DNA of 64,000 nucleotides from Collinsella sp. An268 (GTDB lineage Bacteria; Actinomycetota; Coriobacteriia; Coriobacteriales; Coriobacteriaceae), in contig NZ_NFJH01000009.1 of the NCBI RefSeq assembly GCF_002159765.1, positions 48,336-112,335 on the forward strand, in the 5' to 3' direction. Within the stretch, counting starts at the first letter, position 1, and each line of letters begins with the position of its first letter. This document shows, piece by piece, positions 16,940 through 25,298 of the stretch. The notes below the pieces were generated by a model that ran no database searches, was not told the origin of the DNA, and saw nothing but the letters and a program-made list of their open reading frames with translations. Both the position numbers and the translations under genes were made by a program.

Positions 16940-18778
16940 ATGAACGGTTTGGTAGTGGTTGCGGTAGCGGCGGTGGTGCTGGCCGTCGGCTACGTGCTGT
17001 ACGGTCGCTGGCTGGCGCGCACGTGGGGCGTGGACGCCGAGGCGCTCACGCCGGCGCGCCGCATGGAGGACGGGAAGAACTTCTCGCCCGCCTCATGCTT
17101 CACGGCGTTCTCGCATCAGTTCAGCTCCATCTGCGGTGCCGGCCCCGTGACGGGCACGATCGCCGCTATGATGTTCGGCTGGCTGCCGGTGTTGCTCTGG
17201 GTGCTCGTGGGAGGCATCTTCTTCGGCGCCGTGCACGACTTCGGTGCTCTGTACGCGAGCGTTAAGAACAACGGCAAGTCGCTCGCCCAGCTTATCGAGA
17301 AGTACATCGGTCGAACGGGGCGCAAGCTGTTCCTGCTGTTCAGCTGGCTGTTCACCATTATCGTCATCGCTGCCTTTGTCGATATGGTCGCCGGCACGTT
17401 CATGACGGTGACGGACGCCTCGGGCGCGGTCGACACCGCCGCCTCCTATTACGGCGGCACCGCGGGCACCATCTCGATCCTCTTCACCTTTGTGGCCATC
17501 GCCTTCGGCTGGGTGTGCCGCCGCTTCAACTTGGACGGTTGGCGCGAGCTTCTGGTGGGCGTGGTGCTCTTTGTTGCCATGTTCGCCATTGGCATGCAGT
17601 TCCCCGTCTATCTCGACAAGATGGGCTGGTTCGCCGTTATCACCGTGTATCTGCTCTTTGCGGCGGCCATGCCCATTCAGGTTCTCAAGCAGCCGCGCGA
17701 CTACCTCACCAGCATCATGATGCTCGTTATGATCGGTTGCGCCGTGGTGGGCATCTTCGTGCTCGCCCTTGGTGGCGAGGCCGAGATGACCGCGCCCATG
17801 GTTGCCGACTTCGGTGCGCTCGCTGAGGGCGGCAGCTTTGTCTTCCCGCTGCTTTTCGTGTCCGTTGCCTGCGGTGCCCTCTCCGGCTTCCACAGCCTCG
17901 TGTCTACCAACACCTCCTCCAAGCAGGTGCGCGATGAGCGCGACATGGTCGTCGTTGGTTACGGCGCCATGGTGCTCGAGTCCTTCGTGGGCGTGCTCGC
18001 CATCGTATTTGCCGCTATCATGTTCACGACCATGAACACCTCGGGTGCGGGCGGCGCGCTCGTGGGCACGCCGTTCCAGATCTTCAGTCAGGGCGTTGCC
18101 CGCGGTATGACGGCGTTTGGGGTGGACGGCACGCTCGCCACGGTCTTCATGACCATGTGCGTCTCCGCGCTGGCACTTACCTCGGTGGATGCCGTCGCCC
18201 GCATCGGCCGCCTCTCCTTCCAGGAGTTCTTCGCGCAGGGTAACGACGCCCTCGAGGACGAGCAGGCCGAGCTCACGGGCCTTCCCAAGGTCCTCTCCAA
18301 CACCTGGGTTGCCACCGTGCTGACCCTGGCTCTGGGTCTTGCGCTCGCATTTGGCGGCTATACCAACATCTGGCCGCTGTTCGGTGCATCCAACCAGCTG
18401 CTCGGCGGCATGACGATGATCATGCTCGCGGTGTTCTGCAAGTGCACCGGCCGCAAGGGCTTCATGCTCTACGTGCCCGTGGTGTTCCTGCTGTGCTCCA
18501 CGTTCACGTCGCTTGTGCAGTCTACGCTCGGGTGCATCACGGCGCTCCAGACGAGCGGCATGGCGGTTGTCGCCACATCCGGCCTGCAGCTCGTGTTTGC
18601 AATCCTGCTCATGGTGCTCGGCGTTATCGTGGCCTACAACTGCCTGAAGGAGTTCTTCACCAAGGAGGCTGGCTCGCTGCCCGACGAGGAGCCGGAGTGG
18701 ACGGAGCTCGGTCGTGCCCGCTGCGCCCATGCCGACACGTCGGATACCGCCGCCGACGCCGCGCACGCTCAGGCATAA
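16940..18778 (+). CDS. cstA: CstA family pyruvate/peptide transporter
   Basis: A 612-residue polytopic inner-membrane protein of the CstA family, which mediates uptake of pyruvate and, in enteric relatives, is linked to peptide use during carbon starvation. Recognisable blocks include DGKNFSPASCFTAFSHQF, ICGAGPVTGT, GAVHDFGALYAS and ALTSVDAVARIGR, with about sixteen hydrophobic helices and a short acidic C-terminal tail. ATG at 16940 is preceded by AAGGGGG. The gene is alone between its own leader terminator and a 3' hairpin. Expression is probably set by the leader peptide/terminator pair upstream. Confidence 0.93.
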   Translation: MNGLVVVAVAAVVLAVGYVLYGRWLARTWGVDAEALTPARRMEDGKNFSPASCFTAFSHQFSSICGAGPVTGTIAAMMFGWLPVLLWVLVGGIFFGAVHDFGALYASVKNNGKSLAQLIEKYIGRTGRKLFLLFSWLFTIIVIAAFVDMVAGTFMTVTDASGAVDTAASYYGGTAGTISILFTFVAIAFGWVCRRFNLDGWRELLVGVVLFVAMFAIGMQFPVYLDKMGWFAVITVYLLFAAAMPIQVLKQPRDYLTSIMMLVMIGCAVVGIFVLALGGEAEMTAPMVADFGALAEGGSFVFPLLFVSVACGALSGFHSLVSTNTSSKQVRDERDMVVVGYGAMVLESFVGVLAIVFAAIMFTTMNTSGAGGALVGTPFQIFSQGVARGMTAFGVDGTLATVFMTMCVSALALTSVDAVARIGRLSFQEFFAQGNDALEDEQAELTGLPKVLSNTWVATVLTLALGLALAFGGYTNIWPLFGASNQLLGGMTMIMLAVFCKCTGRKGFMLYVPVVFLLCSTFTSLVQSTLGCITALQTSGMAVVATSGLQLVFAILLMVLGVIVAYNCLKEFFTKEAGSLPDEEPEWTELGRARCAHADTSDTAADAAHAQA

Positions 18779-18833
18779 GGTTTGCACAAGCTGACTAACG
18801 TTGCATGACACGCGAAGATGCGCGCAGCGCACA

Positions 18834-18873
18834 GCGCAGGGGCCCGGCCGCACCATCGGCTGGGCCCCTGCGC
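18834..18873. terminator. Hairpin after cstA
   Basis: A perfect 12-bp inverted repeat GCGCAGGGGCCC / GGGCCCCTGCGC encloses a 16-base spacer 55 bp after the cstA stop. No T run follows, so it may act as an mRNA 3' stabiliser or a weak terminator. Confidence 0.5.
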
Positions 18874-18908
18874 TCGGGATTCTGCAAGAGGCTGTAGGCC
18901 CCCGGGGA

Positions 18909-19059
18909 GGGGGTTAATCATTCTAGTGTCTAGTTGGGACGGGGTGCGCGAAGTAGCCCGAAGAGATGCCAAGGCTCTCACCTGCGATGTTGTTCATCCA
19001 TCGAGGCGGAGCTACATTCAAAACCGCTCTGGAACTAGGCACTAGAATTAATAACCCCC
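18909..19059. repeat. 151-bp inverted-repeat (MITE-like) element, copy 1
   Basis: The element begins GGGGGTTAATCATTCTAGTG and ends with the near-perfect reverse complement, ~27 bp of terminal inverted repeat. The interior contains a second weaker inverted pair (GTAGC/GCTAC). A second copy of identical length lies at 34264-34414. No coding capacity is credible. It sits between the cstA hairpin and tRNA-Gln. It is probably a non-autonomous mobile element or a dispersed folded intergenic repeat; no clear target-site duplication is visible. Confidence 0.75.
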
Positions 19060-19151
19060 TGTGAAGCGAGCGACGAGCGGCCGTTCCGGGAGTTTTTTAG
19101 CTTTGGTTGCATATCATGTGCCCCTGTCGCCCCCTCAGGCTACAGGGCCCG

Positions 19152-19190
19152 AAAAAAAGAAAGCAGCTCAGGGCTTTTGCTCTGAGCTGC
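19152..19190 (-). terminator. Intrinsic terminator of tRNA-Gln
   Basis: A 9-bp stem GCAGCTCAG/CTGAGCTGC (19163-19171 with 19182-19190) is followed on the minus strand by a T-rich run (complement of 19152-19158). It terminates the minus-strand tRNA. Confidence 0.85.
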
Positions 19191-19202
19191 ATGCGTTTGT
19201 GG

Positions 19203-19273
19203 CTGGGGCAGAGGGATTCGAACCCCCGTAACCGGCACCAAAAACCGGGGTCCTGCCGCTGGACGATGCCCCA
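19203..19273 (-). tRNA. tRNA-Gln (TTG anticodon)
   Basis: On the minus strand a 71-nt cloverleaf starts TGGGGCA and ends TGCCCCA plus discriminator G. The T arm contains GGGTTCGAATCCC-type sequence. The anticodon stem CCGGT/GCCGG bounds a loop whose central bases are TTG, reading CAA glutamine codons. CCA is not encoded. Confidence 0.95.
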
Positions 19274-19333
19274 CTGTGCGTTGCTGCGCGTCGCCTTGCG
19301 CGTGGCCGGCGATGCGCGGTCCAACCAGTGTAC

Positions 19334-20236
19334 CTAATCGCTCAGCGCATCGCAAACGCCGTCGAGCAGCTGGATGGCGAGCGCCTGCGCGTCACTTGTG
19401 GTAAAGGAGCCGATGCGCGTCATGCCGGTGAGCTCGATGCGAATGCGCGCCGGAGCCTTCTCCGCGGCGGCGTACGCCGTGCGCAGCCGGCGCGAAAGGT
19501 TGGTGCACGAGGCGAGGTCGATGGTGGCGCGGGGCTGCGCATCCTCGGGGAGCTCGGTGCTCGCGATCTCGAGCACGAGATCGACATCGTCGGGCACGAC
19601 GTCGTCGCACAGGGTGAAGCCGCTGCTTTCCGTCGTCGCCGAGGCGATGTTCCACATACGCGAGGCAACGTTGCGCGAGATGGGGTCCTCGCCGATGACG
19701 GCGATCCGGCAGCGCTCGAGAACGCTCGCGGCACGGGCGAAGCCGGTGCGCACCTCGGATTCGCTCACCGAGGGCTTGCCGCCCCACACATGATGCAAGC
19801 GCTTGATATAGCTGAAGGTGTCCTGGAAGGCCATGCCGTCGGCAAAGAGCCCGACGTTTTCCTGAAACTGCTGGAGCGCCGCCTCGGTGTGCGGGCCAAA
19901 GTAGCCATCCGCCTCGCCGCAGGAAAAGCCGAGGGCGTTGAGGGCGTCCTGCAGCGTCTGCACGTCGGCGCCGTGGAAGTTGGGCAGGCGCAGGTAGAGG
20001 GTGCGGTCGCCCAAGCGGTAGGAAGCGTCGACGAGCTGGCTCCAACAGGTAAGGTCGACGGAGCCATCCGCCGCGAGCCCCTGCTGGGCGCGGAAATCAC
20101 GGACGGCGGACTCGGTGGACGGTCCAAACTCGCGCGCGCCGGTCTCGGCATCGTCGATGGCGAACCCGAGCGCGGCGAGACGCGTCTGCACGTCCTCGAC
20201 GGCAGGTCCCTGCATGCCTGGGGTGATCGGTTCCAT
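19334..20236 (-). CDS. CwlM-like protein with two peptidoglycan-binding repeats
   Basis: A 300-residue protein with two PG_binding_1 repeats: residues 6-70 (MQGPAVEDVQTRLAALGF) and 85-150 (GADVQTLQDALNALGFSCGE, DGYFGPHTEAALQQFQ). The linker ASYRLGDRTLYLR closely matches actinobacterial CwlM. In CwlM a catalytically dead amidase domain follows and the protein regulates MurA. Here the last ~130 residues (IAVIGEDPI, DVDLVLEIAST, GMTRIGSFTT) look like a remodelled amidase-type alpha/beta domain with no zinc-ligand His/Glu set. A regulatory rather than hydrolytic role is inferred. No signal peptide. AAGAGG lies before ATG 20236. Confidence 0.75.
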   Translation of the reverse strand: MEPITPGMQGPAVEDVQTRLAALGFAIDDAETGAREFGPSTESAVRDFRAQQGLAADGSVDLTCWSQLVDASYRLGDRTLYLRLPNFHGADVQTLQDALNALGFSCGEADGYFGPHTEAALQQFQENVGLFADGMAFQDTFSYIKRLHHVWGGKPSVSESEVRTGFARAASVLERCRIAVIGEDPISRNVASRMWNIASATTESSGFTLCDDVVPDDVDLVLEIASTELPEDAQPRATIDLASCTNLSRRLRTAYAAAEKAPARIRIELTGMTRIGSFTTSDAQALAIQLLDGVCDALSD

Positions 20237-20496
20237 ATGGCCTCTTAACTCAGTGGCGCCCGCGCGGGGTGGGCCGTGCGGGCAAAACGAATCCAGTTTA
20301 CGTTAGTCTAGCAATTACGCGCGCATCCCGGTTGGGAGACCGCGCGCGCGGCCTCTCGTTCAAGAAAGATTCCATGTCGGCGTGCCCGGTCCTCTGCAGA
20401 TGCGATTGCGTGCCGGGGCGGCGCGACGATTTGCGCCCCTCTAGGAAGATTGTCGACATTTGGCTGGCACAATGGATGGGGACGAGAGGAGAGCCG

Positions 20497-21324
20497 ATGA
20501 TGGTGCCGCATCAGACAGACGCGCCGCGCAGGCGGCTGCTCATCGTGGACGATGAGCCGGATATCGTGAGCATGCTCGACGCGTACTTTACCGGAGAGGG
20601 GTACGACACGGTGTGCGCGGGTTCCGCGGCGGAGGTGCTCGCTTTGGTAAACGAGGCCGCGGCGCACGCGGCAAAGGCCGCCGGACAGACGACGCTCGCG
20701 ACGGGCGCGGGACAGCCGGCTTTGGCGCCGACGGCTTCGCTGCCGCGGGCAGGGGGTATCGACCTCGTCCTGCTCGACGTCAACCTGCCGGGCATGGACG
20801 GATTCGAGCTCTGCCGCCGCATCCGCGAGCACCTGGCGTGCCCGATCATCTTTCTCACCGCGCGCGTGGAGGACGCCGACCAGCTCGACGGCTTCGCCGC
20901 GGGCGGTGATGACTACGTGCTCAAGCCGTTCTCGCTCGCCGTGCTCGGCGGTAGGGTCCGGGCGCATCTGGCGCGCGAGGCGCGCCGTCCTCCCCAGGCG
21001 GAGAGCGTGCGCATCTTCTCCGAGGTCACCGTTGACTTTGGACGGCGCGCGGTGACGGTGCGGCCTGCGGGGTCCGCGGCGCCGGTTTCCCTCGAGCTGA
21101 CGCGCACGGAGTTCGACATCGTGGCGCTTCTGGCCAAAAACCCGGGGCGCGTGTACGACCGTCTCCAAATCTACGAGCAGGTTTGGGATTGGAATGCCGG
21201 GGGCGACCCGGGTATCGTGCGGGAGCACGTGCGGCGCATCCGCCGCAAGTTTGCCGAGGCGGGCGGGTCGGTCGACCCCATCGGCACGGTATGGGGCGTG
21301 GGATATCAGTGGGTGGCATCATGA
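20497..21324 (+). CDS. OmpR-family response regulator
   Basis: A 275-residue regulator. The receiver domain has the DDE acid pair (IVDDEPDIV), phosphoacceptor in LLLDVNLPGMDG-type sequence, Thr in FLTAR and Lys in VLKPFS. A winged-helix effector (about 175-275) has ELTRTEFDIV, GRVYDRLQIYEQVW and VREHVRRIRRKF. Unusual is a ~33-residue Ala-rich insertion between residues 45 and 85 inside the receiver. ATG 20497 follows GAGGAGAG. Its stop overlaps the start of the kinase gene (ATGA), so it forms a coupled two-component operon. The target is unknown; the TVP38 gene downstream is a candidate. Confidence 0.92.
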   Translation: MMVPHQTDAPRRRLLIVDDEPDIVSMLDAYFTGEGYDTVCAGSAAEVLALVNEAAAHAAKAAGQTTLATGAGQPALAPTASLPRAGGIDLVLLDVNLPGMDGFELCRRIREHLACPIIFLTARVEDADQLDGFAAGGDDYVLKPFSLAVLGGRVRAHLAREARRPPQAESVRIFSEVTVDFGRRAVTVRPAGSAAPVSLELTRTEFDIVALLAKNPGRVYDRLQIYEQVWDWNAGGDPGIVREHVRRIRRKFAEAGGSVDPIGTVWGVGYQWVAS

Positions 21325-23087
21325 CGCCCCGCACGAAGCGCACGCTCCGCGCGCGCCTGGGCGCCTGGTGGCGCGGGCTTCCCCTCATGCGCGCCTTTGC
21401 CTGCTACACCGTTATCTGCATCCTAGCGGCGGGCGTGGTATCGCTGGTGGCGATCGAGGTGCTCATGACCGCGTACGATCACCTCGACTACGAGCGCAAC
21501 GCCGAGCGCCTCGTGGTCGATAGCGGCCCCTACGTGTACGACGCGACGACCGACGAGCTCGTGCCGGCCGTGTCCATCGATTTGGCGAGCGGCTTTGGGG
21601 ACCGCATCCTGTTCTTGGGACTCCGTGGCGGGACGGGCCGTGCAAGCGTCGAGGTGAGCGGCAGGGGCCCGGGGGTCTATCTCGCCGACACGGGCCAGAA
21701 GGTGGTCTACGCCACGCTCGATATGCTGCGGGACGACGCGACGCTCAGCATCATGGACTGGGGCGCCAACTACGTTGAGGAGGATTATGCCGAGGCGGGC
21801 GGCAATCCGTACGACCCCTCGCCGCTCGCGGTGGGCGATCTTGCGTCCTACGATGCCCGCGAGCGGGCCGAGCGCGCCCAGGTGACCGACGAGCTCGGGG
21901 ATACCATCGGGCGGCTGGACGCAGCGGACGACGACGTGCTCGTGTCAAACGTGGCGTACTACGTCGCGCAGTCGGCGGAGAGTGCCGAGTCGCTCCTCAT
22001 GTTGGGGCTCCGCTTGGCGGCGGGATTCTCGCCCTTCGTGGTGCTGGGCGTCTTTGCGGTGATCGCGTTCCGGCGGTTCTACCGCATGCGCCTCGCCGAG
22101 CCGCTGGGGGCCCTCCACGCCGCGGCAGACCGCATCGCCGTGCAGGATCTCGATTTCACGGTGGACGAGGTCCGCGGTCGGGAGTTCGGCCGTCTGGCGG
22201 AAGCGTTCGAGCGCATGCGCGGCTCCCTCGTGCGGGCTCAGAGCGAACTTTGGGAGACGGCAGAGGCACGGCGGCGGCTCAACGCGGCGTTCGCGCACGA
22301 TCTGCGCACGCCGGTCACCGTGCTCAAGGGAACGCTCGAGATGGCGCGCGCCCTCGATGCGCCCGCGGAGGAGCCCGGCCAGGCGCCTGACGGCGCGCGT
22401 GTGGTGCCCGACACGGTGCTCGATACGCTGACGGCGCAGGTGAGCCGGCTTGAGGCGTATGCGCAGGCGATGACCGGGGTGACCAAGCTCGAGGACCGCC
22501 CCGTGAGGCCGGAGCCCATCGCCTTTGCGGAGCTCGGGGACGAGCTCGTGCAGACGGCGCGCCCCATGGTAGAGCGCGCGGGGCTCAGGCTCGATGTGCA
22601 CACTGTCGATGAGCGTGACAGCGGCGCGCCGCGTGCCGGCGTGCGAGGGGGAGCGGGTCCGACCGCGGGCGTCGCGGCATCTGGCGAGGCGCCCCTCATG
22701 GTCGATGTGGCGCTTGCGGACGAGGTGCTCGGCAACATGGTGAGCAACGCGAGCCGCTATGCCGAGCACGTGGTAGCGCTTGAGCTGCGGGCGTATACCC
22801 GGGACGGCGGCGCATGGCTCAGCATGACAGTTGCCGACGACGGGCCGGGCTTCTCATCAGAGGCGCTGCACCATGGGTGCGATGCGTTCTTTGGCGAGGC
22901 GAAGTCTGCCGAGCACTTCGGGCTGGGCCTTGCCATCGCCTCGACCTTGATCAGGCTGCACGGCGGCTCCGTCGAGCTCGCCAACGGGCCCTCGGGGGGA
23001 GCGCGGGTGACGGCAACCGTGGATGTGGGGGCGTGCGACGCGGACGCGCCGGAGCCCCTTCCTCCACGGGGGTTAGCAAAACCTTAA
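21321..23087 (+). CDS. Membrane sensor histidine kinase
   Basis: A 588-residue kinase starting at the ATGA overlap with the response-regulator stop. It has TM1 at about 23-50, a ~175-residue extracytoplasmic sensor, TM2 at about 226-250, HAMP (residues 250-300), HisKA with FAHDLRTPVTVLKG (phosphoacceptor His near 330), and HATPase_c with NMVSNASRYAEH (N box), DDGPGF (G1) and HFGLGLAIASTL (G2). The sensor has no recognisable domain. It autophosphorylates and passes phosphate to the preceding regulator. Confidence 0.92.
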   Translation: MTPRTKRTLRARLGAWWRGLPLMRAFACYTVICILAAGVVSLVAIEVLMTAYDHLDYERNAERLVVDSGPYVYDATTDELVPAVSIDLASGFGDRILFLGLRGGTGRASVEVSGRGPGVYLADTGQKVVYATLDMLRDDATLSIMDWGANYVEEDYAEAGGNPYDPSPLAVGDLASYDARERAERAQVTDELGDTIGRLDAADDDVLVSNVAYYVAQSAESAESLLMLGLRLAAGFSPFVVLGVFAVIAFRRFYRMRLAEPLGALHAAADRIAVQDLDFTVDEVRGREFGRLAEAFERMRGSLVRAQSELWETAEARRRLNAAFAHDLRTPVTVLKGTLEMARALDAPAEEPGQAPDGARVVPDTVLDTLTAQVSRLEAYAQAMTGVTKLEDRPVRPEPIAFAELGDELVQTARPMVERAGLRLDVHTVDERDSGAPRAGVRGGAGPTAGVAASGEAPLMVDVALADEVLGNMVSNASRYAEHVVALELRAYTRDGGAWLSMTVADDGPGFSSEALHHGCDAFFGEAKSAEHFGLGLAIASTLIRLHGGSVELANGPSGGARVTATVDVGACDADAPEPLPPRGLAKP

Positions 23088-23101
23088 CAGTCCCTTATAC
23101 A
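23073..23101 (+). promoter_or_regulatory. Probable promoter for the TVP38 gene
   Basis: TTAGCA (23073-23078) and TATACA (23096-23101) are 17 bp apart and overlap the last codons of the kinase gene. A ~150-nt leader would precede the ATG at 23252. Confidence 0.5.
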
Positions 23102-23251
23102 GTAGATAACAGGCTCTTCTCTACACTCAAGACATACGTCTGCGATCCCGGTGCCACGGGCGCCGTCGGCGGGGCGAGGTGCTGCGGGCGCCGCATCGTC
23201 TCCCGGGCAGCGCGAGGAGAGGAGACCTGCCGGATGGTAGGAGAGATAGCG

Positions 23252-24052
23252 ATGGATAAGACTCCCGCAACGGGCGCGGCGCTGCAGGTGCCCCTCGCCA
23301 CGGCTGAGGCGCATCTGCCGGCGGACGGTGGCCCTACGGTGCAGACGGCGGATGCCGCTCGGTCCACTCGGCGCTTATCACGCGGCACGCGGCGCGCGCT
23401 CGTTATCGCCGTGGCCGTGCTCGTGCTTGCGGCAATAGGTGTCGCCTGCTGGGAGTACCTGCCGGGCGTGTACGCGTGGCTTACCGATGCCGAGGCCGTG
23501 CGCGCGTATGTGGCCGACCACGCCGTGCTCAGCCGCCTCGCTATGGTGGGCATCAACGCGCTGCAGGTGCTTTTGGCATTCCTCCCCGGCGAGCCGGTGG
23601 AGCTCGCGAGCGGTTACGCCTTCGGTTTTTTGGAGGGCACGCTGCTGTGTCTCGTGGCGAGCGCGGTTGCGTCGACGGCCATCTTTGCGGCGGTGCGCGC
23701 GTGGGGCTGGCGCGTGGTGGGGCTCTTCTTCGATCGGAGCCATCTCGAGCGCTTCGGATGGCTCAACAACGTGCGCAAGCTCGAGCTCGTGATGCTCATC
23801 GTGTTTCTCATCCCCGGCACGCCCAAAGACTTCCTCACGTATTTCGCGGGACTCACCCGCATGCGCTATCTGCCGGTTCTCGCGATCACCACGTTGGGGC
23901 GCATCCCCTCGATCGTAACGTCCACGATGGCGGCGTCGGCGTTTGGCGACGGCAACTACGCAGCTGCTATCGCGGCGGTGGTGGTGGCCGGCGTGCTCAT
24001 CGTGGCGGGCGGCGTTGCCTATAAGCGGCTCGAGGCGCACGAGCTCGTATAA
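23252..24052 (+). CDS. TVP38/TMEM64 (DedA-superfamily) membrane protein
   Basis: A 266-residue membrane protein. After a ~45-residue polar N-terminus there is a first helix (AVLVLAAIGVACWEYL), then the SNARE-associated/VTT domain with FLPGEPVELASGYAFGF, AVASTAIFAAVR and FLIPGTPKDFLTYFAG. The glycine/proline re-entrant motifs are typical of TVP38/DedA lipid transporters. ATG 23252 follows TAGGAGAG. It lies 164 bp downstream of the two-component operon with its own promoter-like boxes, and may belong to that regulon. Confidence 0.88.
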   Translation: MDKTPATGAALQVPLATAEAHLPADGGPTVQTADAARSTRRLSRGTRRALVIAVAVLVLAAIGVACWEYLPGVYAWLTDAEAVRAYVADHAVLSRLAMVGINALQVLLAFLPGEPVELASGYAFGFLEGTLLCLVASAVASTAIFAAVRAWGWRVVGLFFDRSHLERFGWLNNVRKLELVMLIVFLIPGTPKDFLTYFAGLTRMRYLPVLAITTLGRIPSIVTSTMAASAFGDGNYAAAIAAVVVAGVLIVAGGVAYKRLEAHELV

Positions 24053-24151
24053 ACCATGGCGTACGCGCCCGAACATCACCGCTGGTAACACACGGGGCAA
24101 TCGAATCGGCGCTCTTATAATCGGAGTAGGTTGAGCGTGCTGAGCACTATG

Positions 24152-25165
24152 CTACTGTAGCCGCTCCACAAAGAAGTCTGCCATATCCATAAAGAGCGAG
24201 CGCCCCGCGTTGTCGAGCTCAACGCTCGCGAGCGTCTTTTTGGCGCGCGCCACTAGGGCAAGTGCCCGCTCGTGCGCCGCCGCGAGCGCCCCGGTCTCCT
24301 CGAAAATCGCCACGGCGCGATCGAGAACCGCCTCATCGCTTGACCCGGCGCGTAAGATAGCCTCCAGCTCTTTGCGCACCGCAGGCGCGGCGTGCTCCAG
24401 GGCGTAGACCGCGACGAGCGTACGCTTGCCCTCGGTGATGTCGGAGCGGTAGTCTTTGTCGCCCGCGTCGCCCACAAGGTTCAGCAGGTCGTCTTGAATC
24501 TGAAAGGCAAGGCCCGTGTCGAGGCCGAACGAGCGCAGCGCTTCCACCTGCTCGTCGCTCCCGCCGCCGATGATCGCGCCCACGGCGAGCGGGACCGCGC
24601 CCGAGTAGTGCGCCGTCTTGAGCGTCGCCATGGCAAGGTAGTCGTCAACCGTAAGATCGAACCGGCCGTCGCGAACCCAGCCAAGGTCGAGTGCCTGCCC
24701 CTCGATGGTACGCTGCGTCATGGTGGTAAGCTCGCCAAGTACGCGGAGCTTCACATGCTCGGCTAGGCCCGCGTCGCGAAGTACGACATCGGTGACGAGG
24801 ATGAGCCCGTAATCGCCGGCGTTTATGGCGAGCCCCTCGCCGATTACCCGGTGCAGGCACGGTTTCCCGCGGCGGAGCTCCCCGTGGTCGGCGATGTCGT
24901 CGTGGATGAGGGCGGCACTCTGGAAGTGCTCGATTGCCGCCGCCGCGCTCCGCGCCCGTGCGGGGTCGCCGCCCACCGCACGGCACGCCGCGAGGCAGAT
25001 GAGCGGGCGGTGCCGTTTGCCGCCGTTTGCCGTAAAGGCCCGAAGCGGCCCGTAAAGGTAGTCGTCGAGGTCGGCGCGGTCGGTCTTGTCCTCAAAAAAC
25101 GAACCGAGGTACGCATCGAGGTCGCCGTGGTGCGCGGCTAGATAGGCGGCGAAGGCGTTGGGCAT
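24152..25165 (-). CDS. Polyprenyl diphosphate synthase
   Basis: A 337-residue trans-isoprenyl diphosphate synthase that condenses isopentenyl units onto an allylic diphosphate for quinone or carrier-lipid synthesis. Visible are NGGKRHRPLI, the first Asp-rich motif DDIAD in ALIHDDIADHG, the chain-length region, and GLAFQIQDDLLNLVGD. The second Asp-rich motif is DDLLN rather than DDxxD, a variation found in some members. ATG 25165 gives a normal family start (MPNAFAAYL), although the frame extends upstream. It is transcribed away from galE, convergent with TVP38. Confidence 0.9.
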   Translation of the reverse strand: MPNAFAAYLAAHHGDLDAYLGSFFEDKTDRADLDDYLYGPLRAFTANGGKRHRPLICLAACRAVGGDPARARSAAAAIEHFQSAALIHDDIADHGELRRGKPCLHRVIGEGLAINAGDYGLILVTDVVLRDAGLAEHVKLRVLGELTTMTQRTIEGQALDLGWVRDGRFDLTVDDYLAMATLKTAHYSGAVPLAVGAIIGGGSDEQVEALRSFGLDTGLAFQIQDDLLNLVGDAGDKDYRSDITEGKRTLVAVYALEHAAPAVRKELEAILRAGSSDEAVLDRAVAIFEETGALAAAHERALALVARAKKTLASVELDNAGRSLFMDMADFFVERLQ

Positions 25166-25241
25166 GGGGCGCTCTTTTCTGGAATGAGGAAGAGGTGCTT
25201 TCTGGGGAGGGGCTTTCGGAACGGGGCGGGCTAAACAGGAC

Positions 25242-25279
25242 GGGCGCATCTGGCAGATACGTGCAAGCCAGATGCGCCC
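25242..25279. terminator. Hairpin between galE and prenyl synthase gene
   Basis: A 13-bp perfect inverted repeat (GGGCGCATCTGGC with its complement) has a 12-base loop. A GTTTTTG run lies on the plus-strand side and a weak T-rich stretch on the minus side. Both neighbouring genes read minus, so it most likely ends the galE message. Confidence 0.6.
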
Positions 25280-25298
25280 GTTTTTGAGGCAAGTGAGG

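Noticed and set aside
17093..18856. Long minus-strand frame opposite cstA
   Set aside because: Mirror of the cstA codon pattern; product is His/Glu-rich and without homology features.
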